From positions 846,465 through 910,464 of the forward strand of contig JANPWX010000339.1 in NCBI GenBank assembly GCA_024734555.1: a stretch of DNA of 64,000 nt, read 5' to 3'. This document shows, one piece after another, positions 49,501 through 60,984 of this stretch. The notes beneath the pieces were generated by a model, which saw only the letters and a program-made list of their open reading frames with translations, was not told the DNA's origin and did no database searches. The stretch comes from Trochalopteron elliotii (lineage: Eukaryota > Chordata > Aves > Passeriformes > Leiothrichidae). Numbering within the stretch: position 1 is the stretch's first letter; each line of letters opens with the position of its first letter. A program made the translations under genes and the position numbers.

Positions 49501-52500
49501 CAAAGAAGCAAATTCATGTTTATGAATTCATGCTTTTTCTAAGACTGCCAGTCCCTGGATTTCTGTATGATCACAGAAACAAGTAATTGCAGATCACTTG
49601 CATACCTAGTACTGTATATACATATGTGGAAGGTGGAGTGAGCATGGTTTCTCTTTCCCTCCAGCAACTTCAAAAGGAAATGGTGTCACCAGCCTCGACT
49701 TTCAGGGGTTTGAACTGGCCTGTGCTCTTAAATCCATAAGTCATGACATTTCTAGTATGGCCTGTGAAATAACTGTACAATAGTTTCATGAAAGTTCAGG
49801 AAAAGAGAAGTTATTACTGCTCACATGGAAAATGTGAGACAGGACTTGATATTTTCTGGTCTGTTATATCTGATAATAATCTGATTCAGATAACAGAAGG
49901 TACCATTTCCTCTAATTTTTTGTTGCTCTGTGTTATGGTTTTCAAACAGAGCACTGAAAATGTAATAATGGATTTCACGTTCTAATGCAGAGCTGCTTGA
50001 CAAAGGAAAATATGAAGTATTTCTTACTCCTTACATGCCCCATTATTAATTCAGGTTTTTCTTCACATTGGACTGGTGGCATGTTTTTATTGCTTTATCA
50101 AGGCTGTAAGTTTCTCCTTCTAATCAGAGATGTCTCTGTCCCTTCTCAGACCACGTCACTAAATGCATGTATTTTGGGATTGAACAGGTACCTGTGGTGG
50201 CAATCATGACAACAGGAGGTGGAACCAGAGCTCTGACAGCCATGTATGCTCACCTCCTCAGTGTGCAGGAAATGAATGTCTTGGACTGTGTCTCATATAT
50301 CACTGGTTTATCTGGAACAACATGGTAAGACCAAGATAAGAACACAGGAATTTTCCACAATTGACATCAGGGAGTGATCTTGAGTTATATGATCTTAACT
50401 ATATAAGAGAGGGCTTTCTTTTTCTGCTGGGGCTTTTTTTTTATTGTTGTTGATTCTTTCAGTGGGTATTTTCCCACATTTGCAATTAATTAAATATATG
50501 GATAGTACCAAACATGTTGTGTTTTTTTATCATATAAATGAAGACATAATACACAAGCCTCCATATCTTCCCAAAGCTCTACTTCAGAACTCACTCTTTT
50601 CCTTGTGTTTTTTTGTTTGGTTTGGGTTTTTTTAGGACTATGTCAAACTTGTATGAAGATCCTGACTGGTCCCAAAAGGATCTCAAGGAAATCCTCAATG
50701 ATGTCCGAAAGCATGTACTTAAAAACAAGTTTGTTTCTTGTTTTGCCCCTGATCGTCTGAAATACTATTTGGAAGAGTTGCGCCAGAGAAAACAGGAAGG
50801 ACATCAGCTGTGTTTCACAGATCTATGGGGGCTCATCATTGAAACCATGTTACATGACAAGGTACAATAACAGCATCTTTCTCTTCAGGTTTGAATATTT
50901 AGTGAATACAGCATTGAGGAAAGACAGTAAATCAAAAACTAGTTGAGATTGGAAAGGACCTTTGTAGTTCATCTTGTCCGAGCCGGATTAGGAAGGGCCA
51001 GCTACCTTGAACTATGGGCTTTGAGTATCTCCACAGCTGAAGACTCTACAAATTCTCTGGGCAGCACATGCCAATGTTTCACCACCTTTATGCAAAAGAG
51101 GTTTTTTTCTTTTTTGGTTTTTTTTTCATATAGGTGCCTAAAGCATGTGCTTTGGCAGTACCATTCATTATGTTTGTTGGCTGTATTATACAGATCTTAA
51201 CATCACGCCTGGTACAGAAAGGGTGGGAATGAAAAGAAGTAACAGGAAACTTACAGTATGAACAGCTTTTAATTTATTCCTCACAGAATCTAAAAGGGGC
51301 TTACAAGAAGGTTGGAGAGGGACTATTCACAAGGGCACGTAGTGGTAGGACAAGGAGAAAATGGCCTCAAGATGAAGGAGAGTAGGTTTAGATTAGGTAT
51401 TAGGATGAATTCTTCACTATGAGGGTAGTGAGGCACTGGAACATGTTCCAGAGAGGTTATGGACTCCCCATCCCTGGAGGCATTTAAGACCAGGTCAGAT
51501 GGGGACCTGGTCTTGTGGAAGGTGTCCCTGCCTGTGGCAGTAGGATTGGAACTAAGTGATTTTTAAGGGCCCTTCCAACCCCAACCATTCTGTGATTCTG
51601 TGAATTCACATGTAAATATTTGAATGAAAATCCTGCTGTTCTTTTACAAGAGCTGCACAATAAGGCAAGGCAAAGGAAAATCACTAGCCCAAAGACAGTA
51701 TCTCTGAGCTGTTAATAAGACATCACCCTGCAAACTTTTCCATCAAGAGCTGTGTTCAGGCTCTGTTTTAATCTTCCTGATTATTTCTTTCCCACTAGAC
51801 CATTTATACTTTAGAACAAGAAAGCATTCCCCCTGTAATATGATTAACCCCATACACATCCACATTTCTACTGCCTGGTCACAGCACAGTGGTAGAGACT
51901 CCCTGGGATCGTGTTCAGCAGGAAGCTGCGAGTGTCCCCACAGCCCTGTCCCCTGATCAACAATAGCCCAAGGGAACCCTGGTGGCACTGGTGGCACAGC
52001 CATCCTTCCCTGGGCTGCTCTGGTGATGGGGAGCACCTGCAGCTCTGTCTGTAGGAGCACACTCAAAAACCTTGGTTCTGTTCCCAAACCACCCTGCCCT
52101 TCCCACCCTGTCTGAGCTCCACAGCAGAAGGGCCAAGGCTTGCTGAACATTAACTCTGCATGAGCTTTGTCTCTGTCACAGGTCTGAGGAAAAGATGTTT
52201 TTCTAGGCAGTCAGAGAGGGGTTTACTCTTTCATAATGAAATATATTCTGCCAAGAGTGCTTTTCAAACATTCTCAGACATCTTTTCTGAAATCAAAAAT
52301 GTCGGTAACAGCATTTTCTCCTCACCATATTCTTTCAACGTCTGAATTTAGGATTATTTGTGTCCTGAAGTGTTGGGGCAGGGGAGGGGCAGGGATAGGG
52401 ATGACAGTACCTTTCCTGAACTAAGCAACTGGGGAGCATCCTAGTTGGAGTTATGCATACACTGCATTGTCAGAACCCAGGTTTAGATGAAGTGGGAAGC

Positions 52501-55500
52501 TCTTTGTATAATCCAATTGTCCTCAGCTACTGTCATTCTTCAAAACAGGAGGACTGCCATAAGCTCACAGATCAGCAGCAGGCACTAAATCAGGGTCAAA
52601 ACCCTCTGCCCATCTACCTCTCTCTCAATGTGAAGGATAAAATCAGCGACCAGGATTTTAGAGGTAACAATACTCCTGAATTGCATTTTACATTTAATCC
52701 CTACTGGGGTCAGTTTAGGATTACATGTGGATATCAATTCAATGCACAAATCCTCTGAAAGGCTAATACACCTCAGAGGAGAAATTCAACAGTTAATATA
52801 TTGAAGATCTTAGTATTCAGGATCAAAAGCAGGACAATAGAAGGCATTATGCACTTCTGTAGAAACTGTCAAAAAGTTTATAGAGACATATAGATGTAAG
52901 AGGATAATTCGTTCTGCATGTTCACTGCCGCGAAATGTACAGTGAATAAATACCTGCTTGCAAAGTGAGGTAATTAGTCTGCCAGTCTGCCTTAACCTGG
53001 CCAATACCATGTTTTATTCAAATAATTTTGCCTCTGCTGCTGTAATCAGTCTGTCCTATGCCTTTTCTTTTAGAATGGGTGGAATTCACCCCTTATGAGG
53101 TAGGATTCCCAAAATATGGCGCCTTCATTCGCGCAGAAGATTTTGGCAGCGAGTTCTTCATGGGTCACCTGATGAAGAAAGTCCCAGAATCCAGAATTTG
53201 CTTTTTGGAAGGTGAGTTGTTGTTCTGAGGAAAAGTAATATAATCTGCTTTTGCACAACCCCCTCTTCTGAAATTATACCATTAGTGTGTTTTTATCTGC
53301 CAGGAGCAGTATATGGTAAAATACCAGAACTGATAACAAGTCACAATCCACAGGATTTTTCATTTTCTCTGTAATCTTACTCATCTTAACAGTTGTATTG
53401 ATTCCATCTGTGGTTATGCTTACTGACATGGAACCTTTGCAATACATATATGTATTTTTCAGCAACAAAAGTTGTGTATCATTGCTGCTAAGTTAAGTCA
53501 TCAGTTTCTTCTGCAGCCTGAGTCTCTAAAATGCACCTTTTTATCTACAAAGTCACTGCCACATCTAGCCCTGATTAATTCTTAAGATAAAGTTTCCATT
53601 TCAGAGTGCAAGTGGGTCATAATATTTATCTTGTTTTTCCCTCTTGCATAAAAAAAGTGAAAGCAGTAAGGAAATCTTAGTTCCCTTTGAGAAATCCATC
53701 TCTTGCCTCATTGTTCTTTCTACTTCCACCAACTGCATAGAGGAAAAAGGAAGTTTCAGGGTTTTTTTTGAGAAGTTGAAACTTTTTGCTTGTGTGAAGA
53801 TTTCACTACAGCTAATGGTGAAGTGTAAGGAAGCAACTTAGAATCCCTCTGTCCCTGGCTGCAATTTCAGATAAGGACTCAGATCTTCCCTTCTGTGATC
53901 AGAAATGCTGTCAAGTCACCAACCCCTTTCTACACCTTGGCACTTTCTGCCTACCTTCTCTAGAATGATGCAGAGACATTTCTATCCCTGTTCCCTGACG
54001 TGTCCAGTGACACAGTTATTTGAAAAGTTTACATCAAATTCCTTTGCACCCCATTTATTTTCTCTCAAATGCATCCTATGCCACAGGGATCTGGAGCAGT
54101 GTGTTTTCCTTGAATCTCATGGATGCTTGGTATATATCTGTTAATTCAGAAGACTTCTGGCACAAATGGACACGAGACAAAATTACTGACATAGGTAGGT
54201 TATTCTTATGTGATTATTTTGTTTTATCTTTTTTTTTCTCTTTGCTGCTACTCTCTTACTGAACTTTTTAAAGCCCTTTTAGAACATTTCCTTCAGGAAT
54301 GTAAACCAGAAGGAAATTCATGCCTGGTATTACATATGGCAATTATTTCAGTTGTATGTGAAAAGATCCCACAGGATCCATCACAGAAAGATAAAAGTGA
54401 CAATGGCCCTCTTATGAGATGTTTTCTGAGCACAAGGGTAAAACTAGAGAAAAATATCCCTGTAGATGGAAGATGCTCACATAGCATTCTACAATCTTCC
54501 AGCTCCTCTCTCTGAAGTTGAAGCACCAGAGAAAGCAAACAACATCCTTGCATCTCTGAAGTCTACAAAACATTGACACAAACTTCAGTACTACTGGAAG
54601 TTGTTCCAAACAGTCATAAGGATGAGGTTTGCAAAACATGATACAAAATTAAGAAAGATCTGCAGGGTCAGATTTCAAGGACAGATACACAGGACAAACA
54701 CATTACTAAGAAAAGATTACATGGAAGTCATATTTCAAAAAGGCTTACTTATTTTATCTTCTGTCACTTGTAAGGGAGTAATTTCTGGTTGTTAAATCAA
54801 GAATTTTGTATTTGGTAGTGAGGAACATTAATTATGCTTGTGGCTGAGAGGTTGTTATTGCGTGGCTTTTTATGTATCTGAGAGAGAAAATGTGGCATGG
54901 GATAACAAAGGAAGACAAAGTTAAGTGGGAGATACTTAACGGATAAAATCATAGCAAAGCAAAGAAATTTCTAGTAGATGAGGTGGACTCTTTTGCAGTA
55001 CAAACAAAGCCTTTTTTACTGTGAAGTGAGAAGAAGAAAGGGATTTTTCAAAGCTTAGCTGTAATACATGAGATTTGTAAGACTCCTGGAAGTAAAGAGA
55101 AAGAAGTCTAAGTTTTCCAAACATATTAAACCAAAGGATGACTGCACAGATTGACTTCAACAGTGAAACCACATATATAAACTATTATTCTTTCTTCTGC
55201 AGATGATGAAGCCCTATTCCCTACAAGACCAAATGAGCTGGAAACCCGAGTGGTTTCTCCTCCTGACAGCTTTTCAGAAATTTTCCGAGATGTTGTAATG
55301 TTACGTCCAGCAGCCTCAGAAATCCATAACTTCCTGAAAGGCCTCCAGATAAACAACAACTACCTAGAGAGCGAGTTTTCCAAGTGGAAAGGTATGGCGA
55401 CAACATCCTACTTTGAGTTATAGTTTAAACTCTCCTTGTGAAAAAGAAACAATCCTTAAAAAGTTATCAAGCCAACTGCTTTTTTGTTTCATTCTGCTAT

Positions 55501-58500
55501 TATTTGAAGCTGTTTGTCACTGAAAGCTAAAATTAGGTAGCAGGAGAGGCTTCGAAATAAATTCTTAAAAAAAAATGATGAAGTCTCACGACTGATAGGT
55601 GAGAAGAATCCCAATTATGTCTGAAGAAACCCAGCACATATCTGTGGCCAGCCAGCTGCTGCGGTGTCTGTGGCATGGCACTAGTGCTATCATACACTGT
55701 CTCTTGCCTGGCCAATGCTCAAGGGATGTGGCAGAGAGCTTTGTTTCCTGTTACATTTTTACTTCTAAGTAAGATAAAACCTTTGTAACCATATTCCCTG
55801 TCATCCAGGTAGGGATTTTTTTTGTTCAGTCTGGCACCAGATATTCTATGTAAAATTGTAGCTGTGTGACTGCCCTCATAGTGAGCAAGGCACCCAACAT
55901 ATTTAATCTTTTTACTGTGTTGAGAGAGTGAGGTGCCGTTTCAATTTGTTTCGTATTAACAGAGAAGGAAAAAAAAAAAGAAAACGACAAAAGACCACAC
56001 CAATCTGGTCAGAGTCACACACAAGATTAATTAAGTCTATTTTTCTGAGCCCTAAATTACTCCCTTTTAGTCAGAGGAAAGCCACAGAATTTGCAGAGTA
56101 AAGAGTGAAAAGAGGAAGCCAGATGAGGAACTGAGAAATGACTGAACTGCAGACATCAGCTATATAGGTAGGTCTAGGACCCAAGAAGTCCCTTTTTGTT
56201 AACAGTAGACTTTCCTCAGCACTTCCCTTGCATTGGGCATCTTCTCTGAAAAAACGTGCTTCTTTCCTAGACTGTGAGCTGGACTCCCAGCCCAACCATC
56301 TGACAACAGCTACAGACTACCTCATCCTGATTGATACTGCATTTGCCTTTGCTACCAGTTACCCACCCCTCATGAGACCAGAAAGGAAAGTGGATGTCAT
56401 TTTGCATTTCAACTACAGCTCAGGTTCACAGACAGGGGTGAGTCTTGCACATTCTTTCTCACTGATTTCTCTGTTTCATCACTGAATTCCCAGAACGGCT
56501 GATCCTCTACTCACAGAAACTTTTCTTTTCCCCCAATATCTGGGAAGTGTTGATAAGCTAACAGTTTACTGTTAACTGGGGCTCACATATCTTTATGGAA
56601 CAGTACAAATGTTATCAGGAAGTAATAATTTAGTAAACTGTACTTGCCCATTTTTACATGTAAGTAGTTTTGGGTGATTTGAAGGCAGTCTGAAGTAGAA
56701 TGAATGAATGAAGCTAATTGCCTTTAAACATTGTCTAATATTTCTCTATGCAATCATACATATTCCTATGCAAGGGAAAATGTACCTTCAGGACAATATA
56801 GCTGCAACAATAGAAGGGTTTGATGCAGAAGATCAGATATGCAAATATATGCAACAACAGTTTGCATTTAGGAATGTTAAATTCCTTAGGAATAAAAGCT
56901 TATCTAAAGGCAACTTTTTAACAGCCAAATACGAAATGTAGCCAATGCAGATTTCCAAAGACAGGCATATGGATTTCAGATTCATTTCACTTAATTCTGG
57001 CCTTCCAAGTCTTGGCTCCATAAACAACCTATACCTAAATTGGGTATGTACCATAATCTGTCAGAACCTGTCCCTTACCCCACAAATATTCCCAGTGAAA
57101 TTAGATTATGGTCAAATTCAAAGTTCTTCCCGTATGTTCTGATGTTTTCTTTTGTTTTGTTTTCCTATTATGACAACAAGCCCCTGAAGGATGCCTCTAA
57201 ATACTTCGCAAAACAGGGAATTCCTTTCCCTACAAAGGTGCCAGATGATCAGGAAACTCCGCATCTGAAGGAATGCTACATTGTTGGTGATAAAGAGAGC
57301 CCAGAAACACCTATTGTGATATTTTTCCCTCTAGTAAATGACACCTTCAGGGAATACAAGGCACCTGGTAAGTTTACAGTTACCCATCACATTAACAGTG
57401 GTCACTTTCTTCCTCTTTTTTACTGGATAATATCTGTTTTTCAGATCATGCTGTAATAACAGACTTGAACTCTCTTTGCTTAGATCTGAATCATATCAAG
57501 AAACTTAAAATATGTGATTTTTCCTGGACAGTAAAGAAGCATGTGGGATTAGTCTTTGGCACATATTTCCCTCTTCAGATTTTTTTGGCTTTTCATAAGC
57601 AGAATGTAGTTAATTGAAGAAGAGAATATTCTGTTTATCTGCGGTAGCAGAAATTAGCAGGGGTAATTTCCTCTCATACTTGTCATTCTCTCCTGTTAGA
57701 GAATGCCCTAAGGAGTCTAAGGATTTCATTGTTTAAAATAATTTCCAGGCTTACAGTTAGGCAGATAACCTTGAAAACAAAAGTATAACTAGCAAAGTGA
57801 TGAAAATGTAGCAGCGAAGCATAGTGAAGTGATGAAAATACAACACTGAGCCATTCCAACAGTGTCTGTTCACTTTAAAATTTAAAGAGCTTCAATAGCA
57901 ATGTTGCCAGTCACTTCTAAACAGGTGAATTCTAAGTCCTGGTACCATATTCCACATGTCATAATATTCTCTTGCTACCAAAGTCTCAGTTACTCCTTCT
58001 CCGATGCTAAAATTCCTAACTCAGATTATGAGTTCACTTCAAAGCCCTAGAGAATACTTGAAACTCAGAAGTTCTGGGTTAGTACATGGTACATTCGATT
58101 TAAAACCAAAACAAATGCATCAATTCTTATCCTTTTATATTAAGTAAGTTGGGAAAAATAATATGGTACTTTTGCTTTTTCAATTGAGTTAATTGCACAT
58201 TTGAGGTGCAAAACTGGGGTTTTGATCCATATTCAAATAGACTAAGGGTATTTATGCATGTAACACACCATTCTACTCCAACTCTCACCACTGATCAGGT
58301 AACAGAAAGGTTGCTTTCTGCAGTTGCCCTTTGTAGAGAGAATTAAAGGAGAAAAGAAGAAAGAACTAGAAGAGCTGAGATTTGGCTTCTGTACTTCTAT
58401 ACTGCACTGCTCTTTTGTATTACTCTGTGAAGGAGTTTGCTTGCCTTCTTCCCCTCAAGAATTTCCAAAAATGCGTGATGCCTAGCCTAAGCCAGCTATC

Positions 58501-60498
58501 TACTATCAGGTGTATCTACTATCAGGTGTACATCTGATGATGTGCAGATGTTAAATGTCAACATATATTATCAGGGAGTCTAAAAAGGGGTGTTGCTAGG
58601 TATGAAGAAAATTAATTTGAAGACCTAGATGATATCTGCATATTGCATACACTTGAGGCAAGCTTGTGTTGCCCAACCGGTTCAGCTGGTAGCTGCAAGA
58701 CGAGACTAAACAGGAAGAGAAAGAAGGGGGGTCCTTGTCATGCCCCCTCCAGCAAAGTGTCAGCTGAGCTGGCATGAAAGGGCTCTGTGCAGGCAGTTTT
58801 TTTGGAAGGACTGACAACTTGCAGCTGAGACCTGACCTCCATAGCAGCAGGATGGATGCTGCAGAAGGTTCTGTGAGGCTGGAAAAGGATGTCTGCCCTT
58901 CGTTAGTGACAGGCAGAGATCACCTTAACTTATAGTGCTTCAGTACCATGCCCTAGCCCAGATCTAAATTGTACAGCATGTGAAGTTTTAGTACAATCAC
59001 ATGAACAGGCAGTTTTTCCATAGGCAGCTCATCCATCAGCTTGTCCAGAAGGGGAATTTAGAGTCTGGGCAGTAAACAAGTAAAACTGACATAATAAAAC
59101 CAGTTAACTTCTGCACTGTTAAGCTATTCCATAATCAAGTAGAAAGGATAGTCTCTGTGTGAGACTTAGACTGCTTCAGTTGAGTGGTACCAGTTCACTG
59201 TAACTCTGTCTGCAAAGCTGAGAGGAGTACATCTGTTGGACTCTGAGAGACCTTTCAAGGAAAATCAGAACCCTTTGATCAATGTTGGTAGATCCATGCT
59301 GGTAGAGAAGACTCCCCAAATGCATGAGGTCCTGTCAGTGAGATGCTGACTTTTCCCAGTGCCTACCCTTCTGCCATGGCTGCGGTGGTGCAGGTATCTG
59401 TGACTGTGGAAGGTGCTTGTTTGCTACAGTAACACCCTCTTGGCAATGTGGTGGTCTCACTGGAGGCTGACAGAAAAATCCTCATGTTTCTGATAGTTTC
59501 TCTGACAATATTACCTACTATTCCTGGGTTGCTAATGCTCTCTTCCCTCATGCCAGCTGTCAGAAAACCAAAGGGTCTGTGGAAATGATGAGGAAGCATA
59601 AAAACGTATGTGAACCTAGTTTCATCGAGGAAAGAGTTAATTTTCTTCCTAGCAGCTGGTATAGTGCTTGTTTGGGATCCGGAATGAGAATTATGTTGTT
59701 CTTCCTTTTCTGACCCATTAAGCTGTCTTTATCTCCACTCACATTTTCTCACTTTGCTCTTCTATTCTCTCCCCATCCCAGTGGTCAGGGTGTACGGAGC
59801 AAGCAGCTGTGTTGCTTAGCTGCTGGCTGGGGTGTAACCATGAAATGGGATTACGGGATCCACAGCAGTGGATTTCCACATCCTCAGGTCTCTGCCCCAC
59901 GGGTGGGATCTTCAGCTGTCCTTTCGCAGTCAAAGGCACATACTGAAATCCAGTAATCTTCAGAATCCAATCAAATTAATTGACCTCTTCCCTTCCAAGA
60001 ACCTATTTATTCTATGTACTAGCAGATAGATAGAAGCTTCAATCTGCTCATATACTGTGTCCCATTGGTGCAGAGTTGAGCAAAAAACTGATTTAGTCTA
60101 GGGTTGTGATCCACTATTTGTGCCTGCCTGAGAAACACCCAAACCCTGTTTTTCTGAAAATTAACCAAGTCATTACTTGTCTGTTAGGTGTGAAGCGTAG
60201 TCCGTCAGAGATGGCAGAGGGTGAGGTTGACGTCGCCAATGCCTGTGGCCCATATTACATAAACAATCTAAGCTATTCAGAGGAAAATTTTGACAAGCTG
60301 GTGAATCTAAGTTACTACAATGTCCAGAACAACAAAGATTTGATTCTTGGGGCCTTGCATACAGCTGTGGAGCGGAAAAAGCAGCGTAAGAAAGAGCAAG
60401 TGCTGCAAAAACCACCCGATGGCTGCAGCATGCCTGTGCCTGACAGGGAGGGCACCCAGCACTTGGCTGACTGCCCAGCACCGGGGAATGTGAAATAA
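33278..60498 (+). CDS. PLA2G4E: Gene 2: cytosolic phospholipase A2 epsilon, 19 core exons
   Basis: This is a second group IVE-type phospholipase, a tandem paralog of gene 1. Exons: 33278-33350, 42471-42607, 43405-43533, 44193-44233, 44809-44851, 45277-45340, 46282-46451, 46576-46668, 47399-47436, 48590-48725, 50188-50324, 50636-50861, 52549-52663, 53074-53211, 54087-54194, 55203-55391, 56271-56437, 57181-57367 and 60188-60498. They total 2502 nt in one frame (833 residues plus stop). Adding the two candidate 5' exons at 28409-28435 and 28761-28847 gives 871 residues, close to human PLA2G4E; numbering in other gene 2 entries uses this. Without them, translation could start at the Met in the first core exon (33284). 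Arg360, Ser388 and Asp672 are the expected active-site residues. Exon phases are identical to gene 1. I judge this the more typical PLA2G4E because of its Cys/basic linker exon and full length. Confidence 0.9.
39356..40450 (-). mobile_element. Degraded CR1 LINE, minus strand, about 1.1 kb
   Basis: Read on the minus strand, the segment carries the end of the CR1 reverse transcriptase and the 3' region. Translated pieces include [43 protein letters not shown] and [14 protein letters not shown]. The position of the catalytic FADD motif reads AGEA, so the enzyme is dead, and the frame also breaks further on. The 3' terminus is near 39356 (agaatcacac on the + strand). It is an old truncated copy inside a gene 2 intron. 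Confidence 0.85.
40944..40971. repeat. 14-bp direct tandem duplication
   Basis: The unit tatgttaacgagag occurs twice in a row without mismatch. It lies in the large intron of gene 2. Confidence 0.85.
44193..46668 (+). CDS. PLA2G4E: Gene 2 linker exons, with Cys/basic exon
   Basis: Exons 44193-44233, 44809-44851, 45277-45340, 46282-46451 and 46576-46668 encode residues about 152-288. Landmarks are [57 protein letters not shown] and [13 protein letters not shown]. The last exon (31 codons) reads [15 protein letters not shown], a cysteine and arginine cluster that also appears in human PLA2G4E from memory, and that gene 1 lacks. The Cys/basic patch might bind membranes or be acylated, which is inference. 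Confidence 0.82.
47399..50861 (+). CDS. PLA2G4E: Gene 2 lipase core exons with oxyanion Arg and catalytic Ser
   Basis: Exons 47399-47436, 48590-48725, 50188-50324 and 50636-50861 encode residues about 289-467. [17 protein letters not shown] begins the catalytic domain. [10 protein letters not shown] gives Arg360 and [10 protein letters not shown] gives nucleophile Ser388. As in gene 1, Thr follows GLSG. The Trp codon is split across 50324/50636. The next exon has [16 protein letters not shown] and ends [18 protein letters not shown]; it is one codon longer than in gene 1. Confidence 0.9.
50941..51110 (-). mobile_element. CR1 LINE 3' fragment, minus strand
   Basis: gttgagattggaaaggacct and the following ctctgggcagcacatgccaa match the reverse complement of the CR1 3' region. 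It lies 80 bases after an exon of gene 2 and fades into a T-rich stretch near 51110. Confidence 0.65.
51285..51606 (+). mobile_element. CR1 LINE 3' end, + strand, well preserved
   Basis: Typical CR1 text includes ggacaaggagaaaatggcct, ggaggcatttaagaccaggt and cccttccaaccccaaccatt, and it ends with two copies of attctgtg. It is only the non-coding 3' part. Together with the minus-strand copy just upstream it forms an opposed pair in one gene 2 intron. Confidence 0.88.
52549..55391 (+). CDS. PLA2G4E: Gene 2 middle lipase exons
   Basis: Exons 52549-52663, 53074-53211, 54087-54194 and 55203-55391 encode residues about 468-651. Landmarks are [91 protein letters not shown] and [16 protein letters not shown]. 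All junctions are phase 1, as in gene 1. The final exon has ordinary base content, unlike the GC-rich matching exon of gene 1. Confidence 0.89.
56271..60498 (+). CDS. PLA2G4E: Gene 2 C-terminal exons with catalytic Asp and long tail
   Basis: Exons 56271-56437, 57181-57367 and 60188-60498 encode residues about 651-871. [15 protein letters not shown] carries Asp672; the Asn normally six residues later is Ala678 here. [19 protein letters not shown] and [18 protein letters not shown] follow. The exon at 57181 uses an AAG acceptor (caacaag) instead of CAG or TAG. The last exon contains [15 protein letters not shown], then a polybasic stretch (ERKKQRKK), then 34 more residues rich in Pro and Cys that gene 1 does not have, before TAA at 60496-60498. 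Confidence 0.9.
58497..58530. repeat. 16-bp direct tandem duplication
   Basis: The unit tatctactatcaggtg occurs twice without mismatch, plus two more bases. It lies in the last intron of gene 2. Confidence 0.85.
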
Positions 60499-60625
60499 AT
60501 TATCTATGAGTCCTGTTGATGAAGAAGAAAAGGAATTTTATTAGGAAGTGAAGAAAAGCCAAAGAACGCTAAGAATAGCGCTTCATTTGTCATCAAAAAT
60601 GTTCAGCCTGTCTGTCAGTGGAGGG

Positions 60626-60631
60626 AATAAA
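60626..60631 (+). promoter_or_regulatory. Possible proximal poly(A) signal of gene 2
   Basis: AATAAA lies 128 bases past the stop codon. Another copy at 60495-60500 overlaps the stop codon and is too close to be the main site. Confidence 0.4.
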
Positions 60632-60921
60632 CTCAAAAAAACAGCTCTTCCTTAATGAACTAATGTGCTTCCCTCGTTGACAACCTCAGGAGCGCTGCTA
60701 GGTGAAGCTGTGCTCCACTGCCTTTGCAGAAGTGACCTTCCAGGCCAGGGCCAAACTGCGTGGACAAGGAAGTGTGAGGAAGTTTACACTGTTTGTGTTC
60801 TACCTGTGCTATAGAAACACAGGACTGCCAGTCCAGAAATGCAGCAGAGAACAAAATCCATCATCTCTAAAACAAAACCAAGGAAGTCATTTGTGAACTA
60901 AGAAATCTTTATGTGAATGTA

Positions 60922-60981
60922 AATAAATATTAAATTTATATAATAAACCACTTCTTTTGAGTAGGAGTTACAGCAAATAAA
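60922..60981 (+). promoter_or_regulatory. Cluster of distal poly(A) signals of gene 2
   Basis: Three AATAAA copies (60922-60927, 60942-60947, 60976-60981) lie within 60 bases, about 420-480 bases after the stop. This cluster is a plausible main cleavage region and would give a 3' UTR of about half a kilobase. Confidence 0.5.
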
Positions 60982-60984
60982 TAG

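Noticed and set aside
59760..59860. Text resembling a passerine LTR edge (gctgctggctggggtgtaac)
   Set aside because: The similarity is limited to about 20 bases, too short to call.
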